From positions 682,001 through 746,000 of the forward strand of contig CP051152.1 in NCBI GenBank assembly GCA_003970805.2: a DNA stretch of 64,000 nt, written 5' to 3'. The notes beneath the pieces are model-generated. The model was given only the letters and a program-made list of their open reading frames with translations, searched no databases and was not told the origin of the DNA. Both the position numbers and the translations under genes were made by a program. The DNA is from Undibacterium piscinae. Lineage in GTDB: Bacteria > Pseudomonadota > Gammaproteobacteria > Burkholderiales > Burkholderiaceae_D. Of this stretch, positions 47,493 to 56,551 are shown piece after piece; within the stretch, counting starts at the first letter, position 1; each line of letters begins with the position of its first letter.

Positions 47493-48953
47493 TTACAAGC
47501 CCGTATGTTGCGCGATGAACGCCTTCATTTTTGCCACATCGGCACTCATGACCTCAAAACGCTGCGGCAGGGCTTCGATGTTTTCAAATCCGGCCGGACG
47601 CTCGGCATCACGCCCCAGCGCTTCCTGTATGGTTTCGTTAAACTTGGCCGGCAAGGCCGTTTCCAGGACTATCATAGGCACTCCGGTCTGAATATGCTCA
47701 AGTGCGACCTTGATGCCGTCGGCAGTATGCGTATCGACCGTGATGCCGTAGTTCTTTTCGACCTGACGTATGGTATTAAGACGATCAGCGTGCACCGATT
47801 TGCCAGACTCAAAGCCAAAACGCGCAATTTTTCTAAATTCATCACCATCGCTGCCAGGCTTGCCGGACAAATCAAACCCGCCTTCGGTCTCGACTTTTTT
47901 AAACAAGGCTGCCACCCGAACTGCATCGCCATCTAGCAGATCGAAAATGAAGCGTTCAAAATTGGAGGCTTTGGAAATGTCCATGGAAGGACTGGTGGTA
48001 TGCCAGGTTTCTGCCGATTTGCGCACGCGATAGACGCCGGTACGGAAAAACTCATCTAACACATCGTTTTCATTGGTGGCGACCACCAGTTTATCGATAG
48101 GCAAACCCATCATGCGGGCGATGTGGCCGGCACAGATATTGCCAAAGTTACCGGATGGTACCGTGAACGATACCTTTTGTTCGTTGCTAGTGGTCGCACT
48201 CAGATAGCCGCGGAAGTAATACACGACCTGCGCCACTACCCTGGCCCAGTTGATCGAATTAACAGTGCCGATTTTTTGGCGGCTCTTGTAATCGAGATCA
48301 TTCGAGACTGCCTTGACCATATCCTGGCAATCATCAAACACGCCTTCAACCGCGATATTGAAAATATTCGGATCTTGCAGGCTAAACATCTGCGCAGTCT
48401 GGAACGCACTCATTTTTTTGTGCGGCGACAACATGAACACGCGTATGCCTTTTTTGCCGCGCATTGCGTATTCGGCAGCGCTACCGGTGTCGCCGGAAGT
48501 GGCGCCAAAAATATTCAACTCGGCATCATGCTTTGCCAGCGTATATTCAAACAGATTGCCTAGCAATTGCATGGCCATGTCTTTGAATGCCAGCGTAGGG
48601 CCATTTGACAATGCCTGCAGTAACAACTTGTTACCGTTACTTTCATCGAGTACGCGTAGTGGCGTGATTTCTGCTGCGTCTTGCTCAGCACGGACATTGC
48701 GATACACGGCAGCCGTATAAGTTTTGTCGGCAATCGCCTTAAGATCGCTCTCGGGAACATCGGTGGCGAACTTTTTCAACACGGCTAACGCCAACTCCGC
48801 GTAGGATAACTTGCGCCATGCATTGAGTTCGCCGGCCGTTACCTGAGGATAGGTTTGCGGCAGATACAGCCCACCGTCGGGAGCCAGGCCGCCCAACAGG
48901 ATTTCGGAAAAATTTTGCTGTGCGGTGTGACCGCGTGTCGATACATATTGCAT
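47493..48953 (-). CDS. thrC: Threonine synthase
   Basis: PLP enzyme converting O-phosphohomoserine to threonine; 486 residues, full length. N-terminus MQYVSTRGHTAQQNFSEILL and PLP lysine in GPTLAFKDMAMQLLGNLFEY. The phosphate-binding motif lies in FGATSGDTGSAAEYAM. The C-terminal end (MKAFIAQHTGL) looks natural. In Burkholderiales thrC usually follows hom; here the XRE-cupin regulator lies upstream instead, and the stop abuts the truncated narK1. Both ends therefore look displaced. It shares a neighbourhood with threonine-degrading kbl and tdh. Confidence 0.95.
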   Translation of the reverse strand: MQYVSTRGHTAQQNFSEILLGGLAPDGGLYLPQTYPQVTAGELNAWRKLSYAELALAVLKKFATDVPESDLKAIADKTYTAAVYRNVRAEQDAAEITPLRVLDESNGNKLLLQALSNGPTLAFKDMAMQLLGNLFEYTLAKHDAELNIFGATSGDTGSAAEYAMRGKKGIRVFMLSPHKKMSAFQTAQMFSLQDPNIFNIAVEGVFDDCQDMVKAVSNDLDYKSRQKIGTVNSINWARVVAQVVYYFRGYLSATTSNEQKVSFTVPSGNFGNICAGHIARMMGLPIDKLVVATNENDVLDEFFRTGVYRVRKSAETWHTTSPSMDISKASNFERFIFDLLDGDAVRVAALFKKVETEGGFDLSGKPGSDGDEFRKIARFGFESGKSVHADRLNTIRQVEKNYGITVDTHTADGIKVALEHIQTGVPMIVLETALPAKFNETIQEALGRDAERPAGFENIEALPQRFEVMSADVAKMKAFIAQHTGL

Positions 48954-49084
48954 AGTGGCGAAAGAGAAAGTTGACTAAGTTGGAAGAAGTTTTTCCACAT
49001 TATATCTTCCCACTCGCCCTCAGGCAGAGCAAAGCCAGAATTTAATCGATCCAAACTTGAATTTTATTTGCCATTACCAATAAA

Positions 49085-49669
49085 TTACCGATGAATCACC
49101 ACCATTAAGGCCTTCGCTTCGGTTTTTCCGATATTTCGTATGGCGTGATTTTTATCCGCCTCGTAGCGGGCGGTACCGCCTATCTTCAGTTTTTTCTTGT
49201 TACCGTCCACTTCTACTTCTACACTTCCCTGCAATAGGGTCAGATGCTCGGTGGCGCCCGGATCATGCGACGCCGATACCAGTGCGCCACCGGCAGCGAG
49301 GGTCAGTTCGTACCATTCAAAACGCCCGGCCAACTCCATGGGGCCCAGTATTTTTAATACATAACCGGCATGTTCACCCGGCAAAGTGGGTGTTTCATGC
49401 GGTTCCAGCATGCGTATCACCTCAACTTCCGGGGATGCCGATGACAGCAATTCCGCAATACTCACTCCCAAGGCATTGGCCAGACGCCAGGCGACTGCGA
49501 TGGTCGGATTGGCAGTCTCACGCTCTATCTGGGACAGCATCGATTTCGATACGCCGGCGGTACGCGACAGGTCTTCCAGCGTCAAGCCACGCTCCAGACG
49601 CATGCGCTGCAAGGTCGCACCGACTTCAGGAGGCGCCGGCGGATGGTTGGTTGCGATCACTTTTTTCAT
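49085..49669 (-). CDS. XRE-family regulator with C-terminal cupin sensor
   Basis: A 194-residue DNA-binding protein. Helix-turn-helix at about residues 15-72 (LQRMRLERGLTLEDLSRTAG, VSKSMLSQIERETANPTIAV) and a cupin domain at about residues 110-190 (HDPGATEHLTLLQGSVEVEV). This layout is common in regulators of amino-acid catabolism, where the cupin binds a small ligand. It is divergent from kbl-tdh-sdaA, and the shared promoter region has a 42-bp inverted repeat. It is a good candidate for the regulator of threonine/serine degradation here, with a ligand such as threonine or glycine (inferred). Confidence 0.9.
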   Translation of the reverse strand: MKKVIATNHPPAPPEVGATLQRMRLERGLTLEDLSRTAGVSKSMLSQIERETANPTIAVAWRLANALGVSIAELLSSASPEVEVIRMLEPHETPTLPGEHAGYVLKILGPMELAGRFEWYELTLAAGGALVSASHDPGATEHLTLLQGSVEVEVDGNKKKLKIGGTARYEADKNHAIRNIGKTEAKALMVVIHR

Positions 49670-49722
49670 ATATTTTTTTGTGTTTGTTTGCGTTTTTCTT
49701 GCATAAAGTAATAAGCGCAGAT

Positions 49723-49764
49723 AATATTCGATATACCGAACTTCAGTTCACTATATCGAATATT
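49723..49764. promoter_or_regulatory. 42-bp inverted repeat between the XRE-cupin gene and kbl (operator)
   Basis: AATATTCGATATA (49723-49735) and TATATCGAATATT (49752-49764) are perfect reverse complements around CCGAACTTCAGTTCAC. They can also be read as two 14-bp sites, TTCGATATACCGAA (49727) and TTCACTATATCGAA (49747), exactly 20 bases (two turns) apart. It lies between divergent genes, 54 bases upstream of the XRE-cupin start, and is presumably its autoregulatory and kbl-tdh operator. Confidence 0.7.
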
Positions 49765-49932
49765 TCGGCAATCTGCTTAATCGCACTGACTATTTGCACT
49801 GATTTCAAGCATCTTACCAGAAGCGACAATCGCAAGACGCGATTAAACAGAGTGCCGCACCCCTTATCTTCCTTGTCAAAAATACCCAGGAGACAGCAAT
49901 GACTACAGAGACCAGCATAGCAACTAAGAAAG

Positions 49933-51117
49933 ATGGCTTTTTTTTCCGAACTTGGCGGCAAACTAGACGTCTTGCGCGAACAAGGTTTGTATAAGCCTGA
50001 ACGCGTGATCGCTTCGCGCCAAGGATCGGAAGTGACATGCGATGATGGTCGGCAGTTAATCAATCTGTGCGCGAATAACTATCTGGGCCTGTCGGGCGAC
50101 GAAGCCACCGTACAGGCATCGATTGCCGCTACCGAGAAATATGGCTACGGCTTATCTTCGGTACGCTTTATTTGCGGAACGCAAACCGTACATAAGCAAC
50201 TTGAAAAGGCGATTTCCGCATTCTTGGGGATGGAAGACTGCATCCTTTACGCCGCGGCTTTTGACGCCAACGGCGGCGTATTCGAACCGCTGTTTGACGA
50301 GCAAGACGCAATTATCTCAGACGCCTTGAACCACGCCTCCATCATAGACGGCATACGCCTGTGCAAGGCCGCACGCTACCGTTACGCCAATAATGATATG
50401 GCTGACCTGGAGCTGCAATTGCAAGCCGCCGCTGACAAGCGTCACCGCATCATTGTCACTGACGGGGTGTTCTCCATGGATGGCACCATTGCAAAATTGA
50501 ACGAGATTTGCGATCTGGCGGATAAATATGACGCTCTGGTAATGATAGACGAATGCCATGCATCCGGTTTTATGGGTGCCACCGGTCGCGGCACCCACGA
50601 GCACCACAACGTCATGGGACGTATCGACATCATCACCGGCACGCTGGGTAAGGCTTTGGGCGGCGCCATGGGTGGTTTTACCGCAGCACGTAAGGAGGTC
50701 ATTGATACCTTGCGTCAAAAATCACGCCCTTACCTGTTCTCCAATACCCTGGCGCCGTCGATTGCCGGTGCCTCGCTCTCGGTGCTGGAAAGACTGTCGT
50801 CCTCCACGGAATTGCGTGACCGCCTGCATGCCAATACGGCGTTTTTCCGCAAGGAAATTGCGGAACTCGGCTTCACCATCAAGCCCGGCACCCACCCTGT
50901 CGTGCCTGTGATGCTGTTTGACGCACCGGTAGCGCAAAAATTTGCGGCACGCATGTATGAATTAGGCGTACTGGTCACGGGCTTTTTTTACCCGGTCGTA
51001 CCTATGGGGCAAGCCCGTGTCAGGGTCCAGCTTTCCGCCGCCCACACCACTGAACAATTGCAAACTGCGCTGGCGGCCTTTGCCCAGGCTGGACGCGAAC
51101 TTGGCCTGATCAAATAA
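49933..51117 (+). CDS. kbl: 2-amino-3-ketobutyrate CoA ligase (glycine C-acetyltransferase)
   Basis: PLP enzyme that splits 2-amino-3-oxobutyrate with CoA into glycine and acetyl-CoA, the second step of threonine degradation; 394 residues as read. Motifs: [14 protein letters not shown] near the N-terminus, [13 protein letters not shown], and the PLP lysine in [15 protein letters not shown]. The start is doubtful. The only strong ribosome binding site (AGGAG at 49888-49892) serves the ATG at 49899, whose frame shifts at a T8 run (49938-49945). With seven T bases it would read [20 protein letters not shown] into this protein. Either 49933 is a weakly initiated true start or the T-run has one extra base. 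tdh follows by 42 bases. Confidence 0.92.
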   Translation: MAFFSELGGKLDVLREQGLYKPERVIASRQGSEVTCDDGRQLINLCANNYLGLSGDEATVQASIAATEKYGYGLSSVRFICGTQTVHKQLEKAISAFLGMEDCILYAAAFDANGGVFEPLFDEQDAIISDALNHASIIDGIRLCKAARYRYANNDMADLELQLQAAADKRHRIIVTDGVFSMDGTIAKLNEICDLADKYDALVMIDECHASGFMGATGRGTHEHHNVMGRIDIITGTLGKALGGAMGGFTAARKEVIDTLRQKSRPYLFSNTLAPSIAGASLSVLERLSSSTELRDRLHANTAFFRKEIAELGFTIKPGTHPVVPVMLFDAPVAQKFAARMYELGVLVTGFFYPVVPMGQARVRVQLSAAHTTEQLQTALAAFAQAGRELGLIK

Positions 51118-51159
51118 CACACTTACTCAATAAATTCGGTTACAGAAAGAAGATTCAAT

Positions 51160-52140
51160 ATGGAACGTATTTTAGTCATAGGCGCCAATGGCCAGATCGG
51201 CAGCGAACTGGTTGATGCCTTAGCGTTGCAGCATGGCGCAGATAATGTCATCGCCGCCGATATCAGCCCTGCCAGCCTGTACGGCGCTGCCCTTTACGAA
51301 GTGATCGACGTACTCAACGCCGAGCGGCTCGCGGCAGTGGCAGAACAGTATCAGATCACCCAGGTTTATCAACTGGCGGCTCTATTGTCGGCAACCGGCG
51401 AGCAAGCGCCCTTGAAGGCCTGGACCTTGAACATGGATGGTCTAATCAATATTCTGGAACTGGCACGCCTGCGCGGTGCCGCCGGCAAACCATTAAAGGT
51501 GTTCTGGCCATCCTCAATTGCGGCTTTCGGCCCGAATACGCCAGCGCAAAACACCCCGCAATTTAGCGTCATGGATCCGAGCACCATCTATGGCATCAGC
51601 AAATTGGCCGGTGAGCGCCTGTGCGAATATTATTTCCAGAAATACGGTGTTGACGTACGCAGCATCCGTTACCCAGGCATCATTAGCTACAAATCTCCTC
51701 CGGGCGGTGGCACCACCGATTACGCGATCGCCATTTTCCATTCCGCGCTACGCGGCGAAAGCTATCCTTGCTTCCTGGAAGCTGAAACCACGCTACCGAT
51801 GATCTACATGCCAGATGCCATCCGCGCCACGATTTCCCTGATGGATGCACCCGCCGGCAAACTTTCTATTCGTTCGTCCTACAATGTGGCGGGTCTAAGC
51901 TTTAATCCACGGGAATTGGCGTTGGTAATCGAACAAAATTTGCCGGGATTTGCAATACACTATGCACCAGACAGCCGTCAGGCAATTGCAGCAAGCTGGC
52001 CGCAAAGTCTGGATGATACCGTTGCCCGTAACGACTGGGGATGGCAGCCGCAAATCGATCTGCAACAACTGGTTGCAGACATGCTGAAAAACGTCCGGAT
52101 TGGCCAACCAGTACCTGCAAACTTGACCAAGGCGGCATAA
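51160..52140 (+). CDS. tdh: L-threonine 3-dehydrogenase, SDR/epimerase type
   Basis: Oxidises L-threonine to 2-amino-3-oxobutyrate with NAD; 326 residues. It is of the extended short-chain (epimerase-like) type and not the zinc-dependent type of E. coli. Cofactor motif VIGANGQIGSELVDAL at the N-terminus, catalytic YxxxK in STIYGISKLAGERLCEYYF, and the family stretch SIRYPGIISYKSPPGGGTTD. Placed directly after kbl and before sdaA on the same strand, so the pathway threonine to glycine plus acetyl-CoA is complete in one transcript. Confidence 0.93.
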   Translation: MERILVIGANGQIGSELVDALALQHGADNVIAADISPASLYGAALYEVIDVLNAERLAAVAEQYQITQVYQLAALLSATGEQAPLKAWTLNMDGLINILELARLRGAAGKPLKVFWPSSIAAFGPNTPAQNTPQFSVMDPSTIYGISKLAGERLCEYYFQKYGVDVRSIRYPGIISYKSPPGGGTTDYAIAIFHSALRGESYPCFLEAETTLPMIYMPDAIRATISLMDAPAGKLSIRSSYNVAGLSFNPRELALVIEQNLPGFAIHYAPDSRQAIAASWPQSLDDTVARNDWGWQPQIDLQQLVADMLKNVRIGQPVPANLTKAA

Positions 52141-52172
52141 CAATAAACATTTGAGACTAAGGGGTTAATGGT

Positions 52173-53555
52173 ATGGACATGCGGGTATTTGATTTATTTA
52201 AAGTTGGCGTTGGCCCATCCAGTTCTCATACCGTAGGCCCCATGTTGGCGGCGCGCCGCTTCCTGCTTGAATGTCCTGAACTGTTTAAGGCCAGTAAAGT
52301 GCAGGTATCCCTGTATGGATCACTGGCATTGACAGGCATGGGGCATGCTACCGACAAAGCCGTATTACTCGGCCTGATGGGCGAAACCCCGCAAGACCTT
52401 GCCCCCGAAAGCGTAGAAGACAAATTAACTACGCTCGCCAGCAGCGGCATCATGCATTTGCTGGGCGAATACAGCATCAAGTTCGATATGCTCGATGACC
52501 TGCTCTGGCATAAAAAGGAAGTATTGCCCGGCCATCCTAACGGGATGCGTTTTTTACTTACCCGCAATGACGGCAGCGTTTGCGACCGCGTGTTTTACTC
52601 CACAGGCGGTGGCTTTATCTATTCGGAAGAGGAATTGCAGCAAGGCAGTAACTGTTCCGCCAGTGACGTTGTGGCAGTACCCTACCCCTTCGCTACCATG
52701 GCTGAGTTATTAGTCCATGGCAAACGTAGTGGCATGAGCATCGCCGCAATGCTACGCGCCAACGAACTCGCCCATTGCAGCTCTGATGAACTCGATACTG
52801 GTCTGGACCATATCTGGGACGTCATGCGCGAATGCATAGAGCGCGGCCTGAAAATCACCGGCGAGTTGCCCGGTGGCCTGCATGTACAAAGACGCGCGGC
52901 CAAACTTTGGTTAACCGCCAACGACACCGTGAATGCCTTGCCACATGACGGCATGCATAAGGTGAGTCTGTATGCGATGGCCGTCAACGAAGAGAATGCG
53001 GCAGGCGGACGGGTAGTCACAGCGCCGACCAATGGCGCTGCCGGGATTATTCCGGCGATACTGCGTTACTACTCGCAAGACTGCAAACCCAGCAACCCGC
53101 AGCAAGGTATACGCAACTTCCTGCTGGTGGCTGCGGCGGTTGGCATGCTATGCAAGAAAAATGCCTCTATCTCCGGGGCCGAGATCGGTTGCCAGGGCGA
53201 AGTCGGCGTGGCGTGCGCGATGGCCGCGGCCGGACTGACGGCAGCATTGGGCGGCAGCAATGAACAGATAGAAACAGCGGCGGAAATCGGCATAGAACAT
53301 CATTTAGGCATGACTTGCGATCCGATCGGCGGTTTGGTGCAAATCCCGTGCATAGAGCGTAACGGCATGGGCGCAGTCAAGGCAATTACCGCCGCCTCAC
53401 TGGCACTTAAGAGTGACGGCGTGCACCACGTCAGTCTGGATCAGGCCATAGAGACCATGCGCCAGACCGGCTTTGACATGCAGGCTAAATATAAGGAAAC
53501 ATCGCTAGGTGGCTTGGCGATACACGTGATTACCGTCAATCACGCCGCTTGCTAG
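52173..53555 (+). CDS. sdaA: L-serine dehydratase, iron-sulfur type
   Basis: Deaminates serine to pyruvate with a [4Fe-4S] cluster; 460 residues, single-chain type. N-terminal FKVGVGPSSSHTVGPMLAAR and central NEENAAGGRVVTAPTNGAAG are hallmarks. Expected cluster cysteines lie in EIGCQGEVGVAC, GMTCDPIGG and QIPCIERNG. The last residue is Cys (VNHAAC), matching the C-terminal cysteine that ligates the cluster in characterised enzymes, so the 3' end is intact. AAGGGG precedes the ATG. Glycine from Kbl can reach serine and then pyruvate, which explains the grouping. A truncated wax-ester synthase begins within ten bases of the stop. Confidence 0.94.
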   Translation: MDMRVFDLFKVGVGPSSSHTVGPMLAARRFLLECPELFKASKVQVSLYGSLALTGMGHATDKAVLLGLMGETPQDLAPESVEDKLTTLASSGIMHLLGEYSIKFDMLDDLLWHKKEVLPGHPNGMRFLLTRNDGSVCDRVFYSTGGGFIYSEEELQQGSNCSASDVVAVPYPFATMAELLVHGKRSGMSIAAMLRANELAHCSSDELDTGLDHIWDVMRECIERGLKITGELPGGLHVQRRAAKLWLTANDTVNALPHDGMHKVSLYAMAVNEENAAGGRVVTAPTNGAAGIIPAILRYYSQDCKPSNPQQGIRNFLLVAAAVGMLCKKNASISGAEIGCQGEVGVACAMAAAGLTAALGGSNEQIETAAEIGIEHHLGMTCDPIGGLVQIPCIERNGMGAVKAITAASLALKSDGVHHVSLDQAIETMRQTGFDMQAKYKETSLGGLAIHVITVNHAAC

Positions 53556-54581
53556 TGGCATATGAGCGTGATCGACCAGGTCGGTTCCGGTTACGCCATC
53601 GTATTTCGCGTCCACCATTGCATTACCGATGGACTGGGCCTGATTCATGTTCTCAATCATCTGACCGATGACAATGACAGCCATGGTAGCGCTCCGGCCA
53701 TGGCCGGTCACCCGCACACTGCACAGGTAATGCGCGAGTCAGTCTGCTCGCGTCTGGCAAAAATCGTTTCAGGTATCAAAGTGGCGGCACATGTCACGCG
53801 CCTGTCTCTACTCTGGTCCGATGCACGAACCCGACTCAAGGCGCCAATGACCGGCGAGAAACAACTGGTCTGGCTCCCGCCGCTAGAAATGGAGCGGGTA
53901 CGCAGCATGGCTAAGCGCATGGGTGTAACGCTCAATGACGTCTGGGTTGCGGCCGTCTCCGGTGCATTGCGCGAATACCTGCAGGAGCAAGGCGAACAGC
54001 TAGATGGCCGCCCGCTGCGCGCTGCAGTGACGTTCAACCTGCGCGAGAAAAACAACGCATTCCAGCTCGGCAACGAGTTCGGTCTGGTGGCGCTGGAATT
54101 GCCGACCAACGTGGCAGATCCGCGCCAGCGCCTGGTGCAGGCCAACCAGCGCATGAATGTCATCAAACGCTCGCATCAGCCGCAAGCGACCATGGCCTTC
54201 CTATCGATTGCCGGCTGCCTGCCGCGCCCTTTGCAACATTTTGCACTCAACCTGTTTACTTCCAAGGGTTCAGTGGTGCTGACCAATATCGAAGGGCCGG
54301 TGCGTTCACGCTATCTGGCCGGCTCCAAAATGACTGATCTGATTTGCTGGGTACCGCAAGCCGGACGCATGGGCGTCGGCTTAGCGTTCATCTCGTATGC
54401 CGGACAGATCCAATTAGCCTTATTTGTCGATAAAGATCTGGTCGAATATCCGGAACGCCTGATGAGCTTGACCTATGAGGCTTTTGCCAAACTCGAACTA
54501 GCCACCCGCATGGGCAGCGAAGAGAGTCCGGCAGCAACAACGGAACTGGCCGCAGGATCGGCGATCGCTCAACCCTCGTAA
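53556..54581 (+). pseudogene. Wax ester synthase/diacylglycerol acyltransferase (WS/DGAT), 5'-truncated
   Basis: About 340 codons of an enzyme normally of 450-500 residues that joins acyl-CoA to a fatty alcohol. The active-site motif HHCITDG (HHxxxDG) lies only 18 residues after the first ATG (53562), whereas it usually lies near residue 130-140, so the N-terminal part is gone. Homology (WHMSVIDQVGSGYAIVFRV) starts in the same frame directly after the sdaA stop. The C-terminal part, including LNDVWVAAVSGALREYL and VVLTNIEGP, is intact. Loss of the N-terminal half-domain probably abolishes activity, although the catalytic His-Asp motif remains. The fatty acyl reductase gene follows by about 160 bases. 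Confidence 0.82.
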
Positions 54582-54742
54582 TAAACGGCACGATGAGGGC
54601 TGGGCTGTGGTTGCTTAAAGCAGTCAAATAGGCAGACAAATAGGCGTTGAGCTCAACACCATCTGCACCGCAGCACCGGATATCGTTCATGGCGGCTACC
54701 GGTGCGACGCAAGACAAGTAACGCTGAAGATAAGTGAAAATT

Positions 54743-56338
54743 ATGGAAAACCACACTAAATATCATACTGAGCAAGATAGCCATCCACCTCTGGCACGCC
54801 AAGCTAAGCCGCTCAGCATAAGCCAACAGCTTGCCGGCAAGCGTGTCCTGATCACCGGCACCAGTGGTTTTCTGGCTAAGGTCTTACTGGAAAAACTGGT
54901 AAGGGATGTCCCTGAGATCAAACAGTTCATCCTGGTGATACGCGCCAACAAGAACGGTGCTGGCGCCGCAGAGCGATTTGAACGTGAAATTCTGACTTCT
55001 TCTATTTTCGACCGATTGCGTAACGAACGGCCACAGTATCTAGCTGAGGTGGTACGGGATAAATTTGTATTTGTCACCGGTGAAGTAACCGAAGCTTATT
55101 TCGGGCTAAGTCAGATGGAATTTGCCGCACTGGCCAAACAGGTTGATATCGTGGTCAACTCAGCGGCCAGCGTCAATTTCCGCGAAGCCTTGGATCAGGC
55201 GCTTGAGATCAATGCGCTATCCCTTTTCAAGTTGACTGCCTTGTGTAGGATGGCCGGACATATTCCCTTGATTCATGTCTCCACTTGTTACGTTAACGGT
55301 TACAACCAAGGTCAGATGCCAGAGCAACTGGTGCAACCGGCCAGCAAGCTTATTGCTCAGCATGCCGACGGTTATTACGAAGTGCAGACACTGATTACCG
55401 ACTTGTTACTAAAAATTGAAGCGACCAAACGTGATTGCCTCAATGTGGATGACTTACCCGATGCGCTGACGGAGCTGGGCATCAGCGAAGCGCATCGCTA
55501 TGGCTGGAATGACACCTATACCTTCACCAAGTGGATAGGCGAGCAAATTGTCTGTCGCGAGATGCAAGGAAAAAGTCTGACCATCGTTCGTCCATCGATT
55601 ATCGAGAGCACCTTATGCGAACCTAGCCCGGGATGGATAGAGGGAGTCAAGGTCGGCGATGCCCTGATACTCGCCTACGCCCGTGGCAAGACCAATTTTT
55701 TTCCGGCGAACATTGACGGCACCATCGATCTGATCCCTGCTGACCTGGTTGCCAACAGCATTATCCTATCCATGGCAGAGGCACTGGCCATTCCAGGCCA
55801 GCGTCGCATTTATCAATGCTGCAGCGGCTCCGCCAACCCGGTGATTCTTGGCGAACTGATAGACATCATCCAGACCGCCGGCAAACGTCACTGGCGCACT
55901 TATGACAAGCTGTTTTTCGATAAACCGGGCAAGGACTTCCGTTGCGTCAGCCGGACCAACTTTCTCGCTGTCATGAGCGTAATGAAACTGGCTTTAGGTA
56001 TCACTTCCTTTGCCAGGAAATGCGTGGGGATGGATCAAAGCTTTGCCATGCAAGAGGCATTCAATACCACCCACACCCTGGCGGTCGTGTTCTCGTTTTA
56101 CACTTCGCCAAATTACATTTTCCAAAACCATCAATTACTCGAGCTACAACGCAGCGTAACGCAGGCCGAGCGTCAGCGCTTCTCGGCTGACCCGCGTCAG
56201 ATAGACTGGAAAGAGTATATGGGGCAAATCCATCTGGCCGGGCTCAACCGCTATGCATTAAAAGACAAGCGCCGCAAGAAAGCCATCAGCAACGCCGCAC
56301 CGGATAGCGTGATCGCGGTTCCCGCTAATACCCGTTAA
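54743..56338 (+). CDS. Fatty acyl-CoA reductase (alcohol-forming)
   Basis: Reduces acyl-CoA (or acyl-ACP) to fatty alcohol with NADPH; 531 residues from ATG 54743 (a GTG at 54734 is in frame). Rossmann motif VLITGTSGFLAKVLLEKLVR near residue 35, then VVNSAASVNFREALDQALEI. Catalytic YxxxK lies in YTFTKWIGEQIV, followed by SIIESTLCEPSPGWIEG, all typical of the male-sterility/FAR family including the bacterial Marinobacter enzymes. A C-terminal FAR_C-like region follows. Together with the adjacent WS/DGAT it forms a wax-ester synthesis pair, although the partner is truncated here. Confidence 0.88.
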   Translation: MENHTKYHTEQDSHPPLARQAKPLSISQQLAGKRVLITGTSGFLAKVLLEKLVRDVPEIKQFILVIRANKNGAGAAERFEREILTSSIFDRLRNERPQYLAEVVRDKFVFVTGEVTEAYFGLSQMEFAALAKQVDIVVNSAASVNFREALDQALEINALSLFKLTALCRMAGHIPLIHVSTCYVNGYNQGQMPEQLVQPASKLIAQHADGYYEVQTLITDLLLKIEATKRDCLNVDDLPDALTELGISEAHRYGWNDTYTFTKWIGEQIVCREMQGKSLTIVRPSIIESTLCEPSPGWIEGVKVGDALILAYARGKTNFFPANIDGTIDLIPADLVANSIILSMAEALAIPGQRRIYQCCSGSANPVILGELIDIIQTAGKRHWRTYDKLFFDKPGKDFRCVSRTNFLAVMSVMKLALGITSFARKCVGMDQSFAMQEAFNTTHTLAVVFSFYTSPNYIFQNHQLLELQRSVTQAERQRFSADPRQIDWKEYMGQIHLAGLNRYALKDKRRKKAISNAAPDSVIAVPANTR

Positions 56339-56366
56339 TTCCCTGTAATCGCAGCAAGATAAAATA

Positions 56367-56393
56367 GGGAGAGCTTAAATGCTCTCCCTTTTT
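56367..56393 (+). terminator. Intrinsic terminator after the acyl reductase
   Basis: AGGGAGAGC, loop TTAAAT, GCTCTCCCTTTTT, about 30 bases past the stop. Confidence 0.88.
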
Positions 56394-56483
56394 GACTTAT
56401 ATGACCTAACTATTCAAAGTGCGCATCGGACAAGGGAAAATAGCCACATAAACAAGAATGCAAGAATGAAAAATCTGCGCAGC

Positions 56484-56504
56484 AGAGGCACAAAGCCTCT
56501 TTTT
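56484..56504 (+). terminator. Second short stem-loop with T-run
   Basis: AGAGGC, ACAAA loop, GCCTCTTTTT. A weaker plus-strand terminator, possibly a backup of the one at 56367. Confidence 0.55.
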
Positions 56505-56551
56505 ATGTTGCCATTAATATGGCAGTTGCCTTAGCACGGGTTTACACATCG

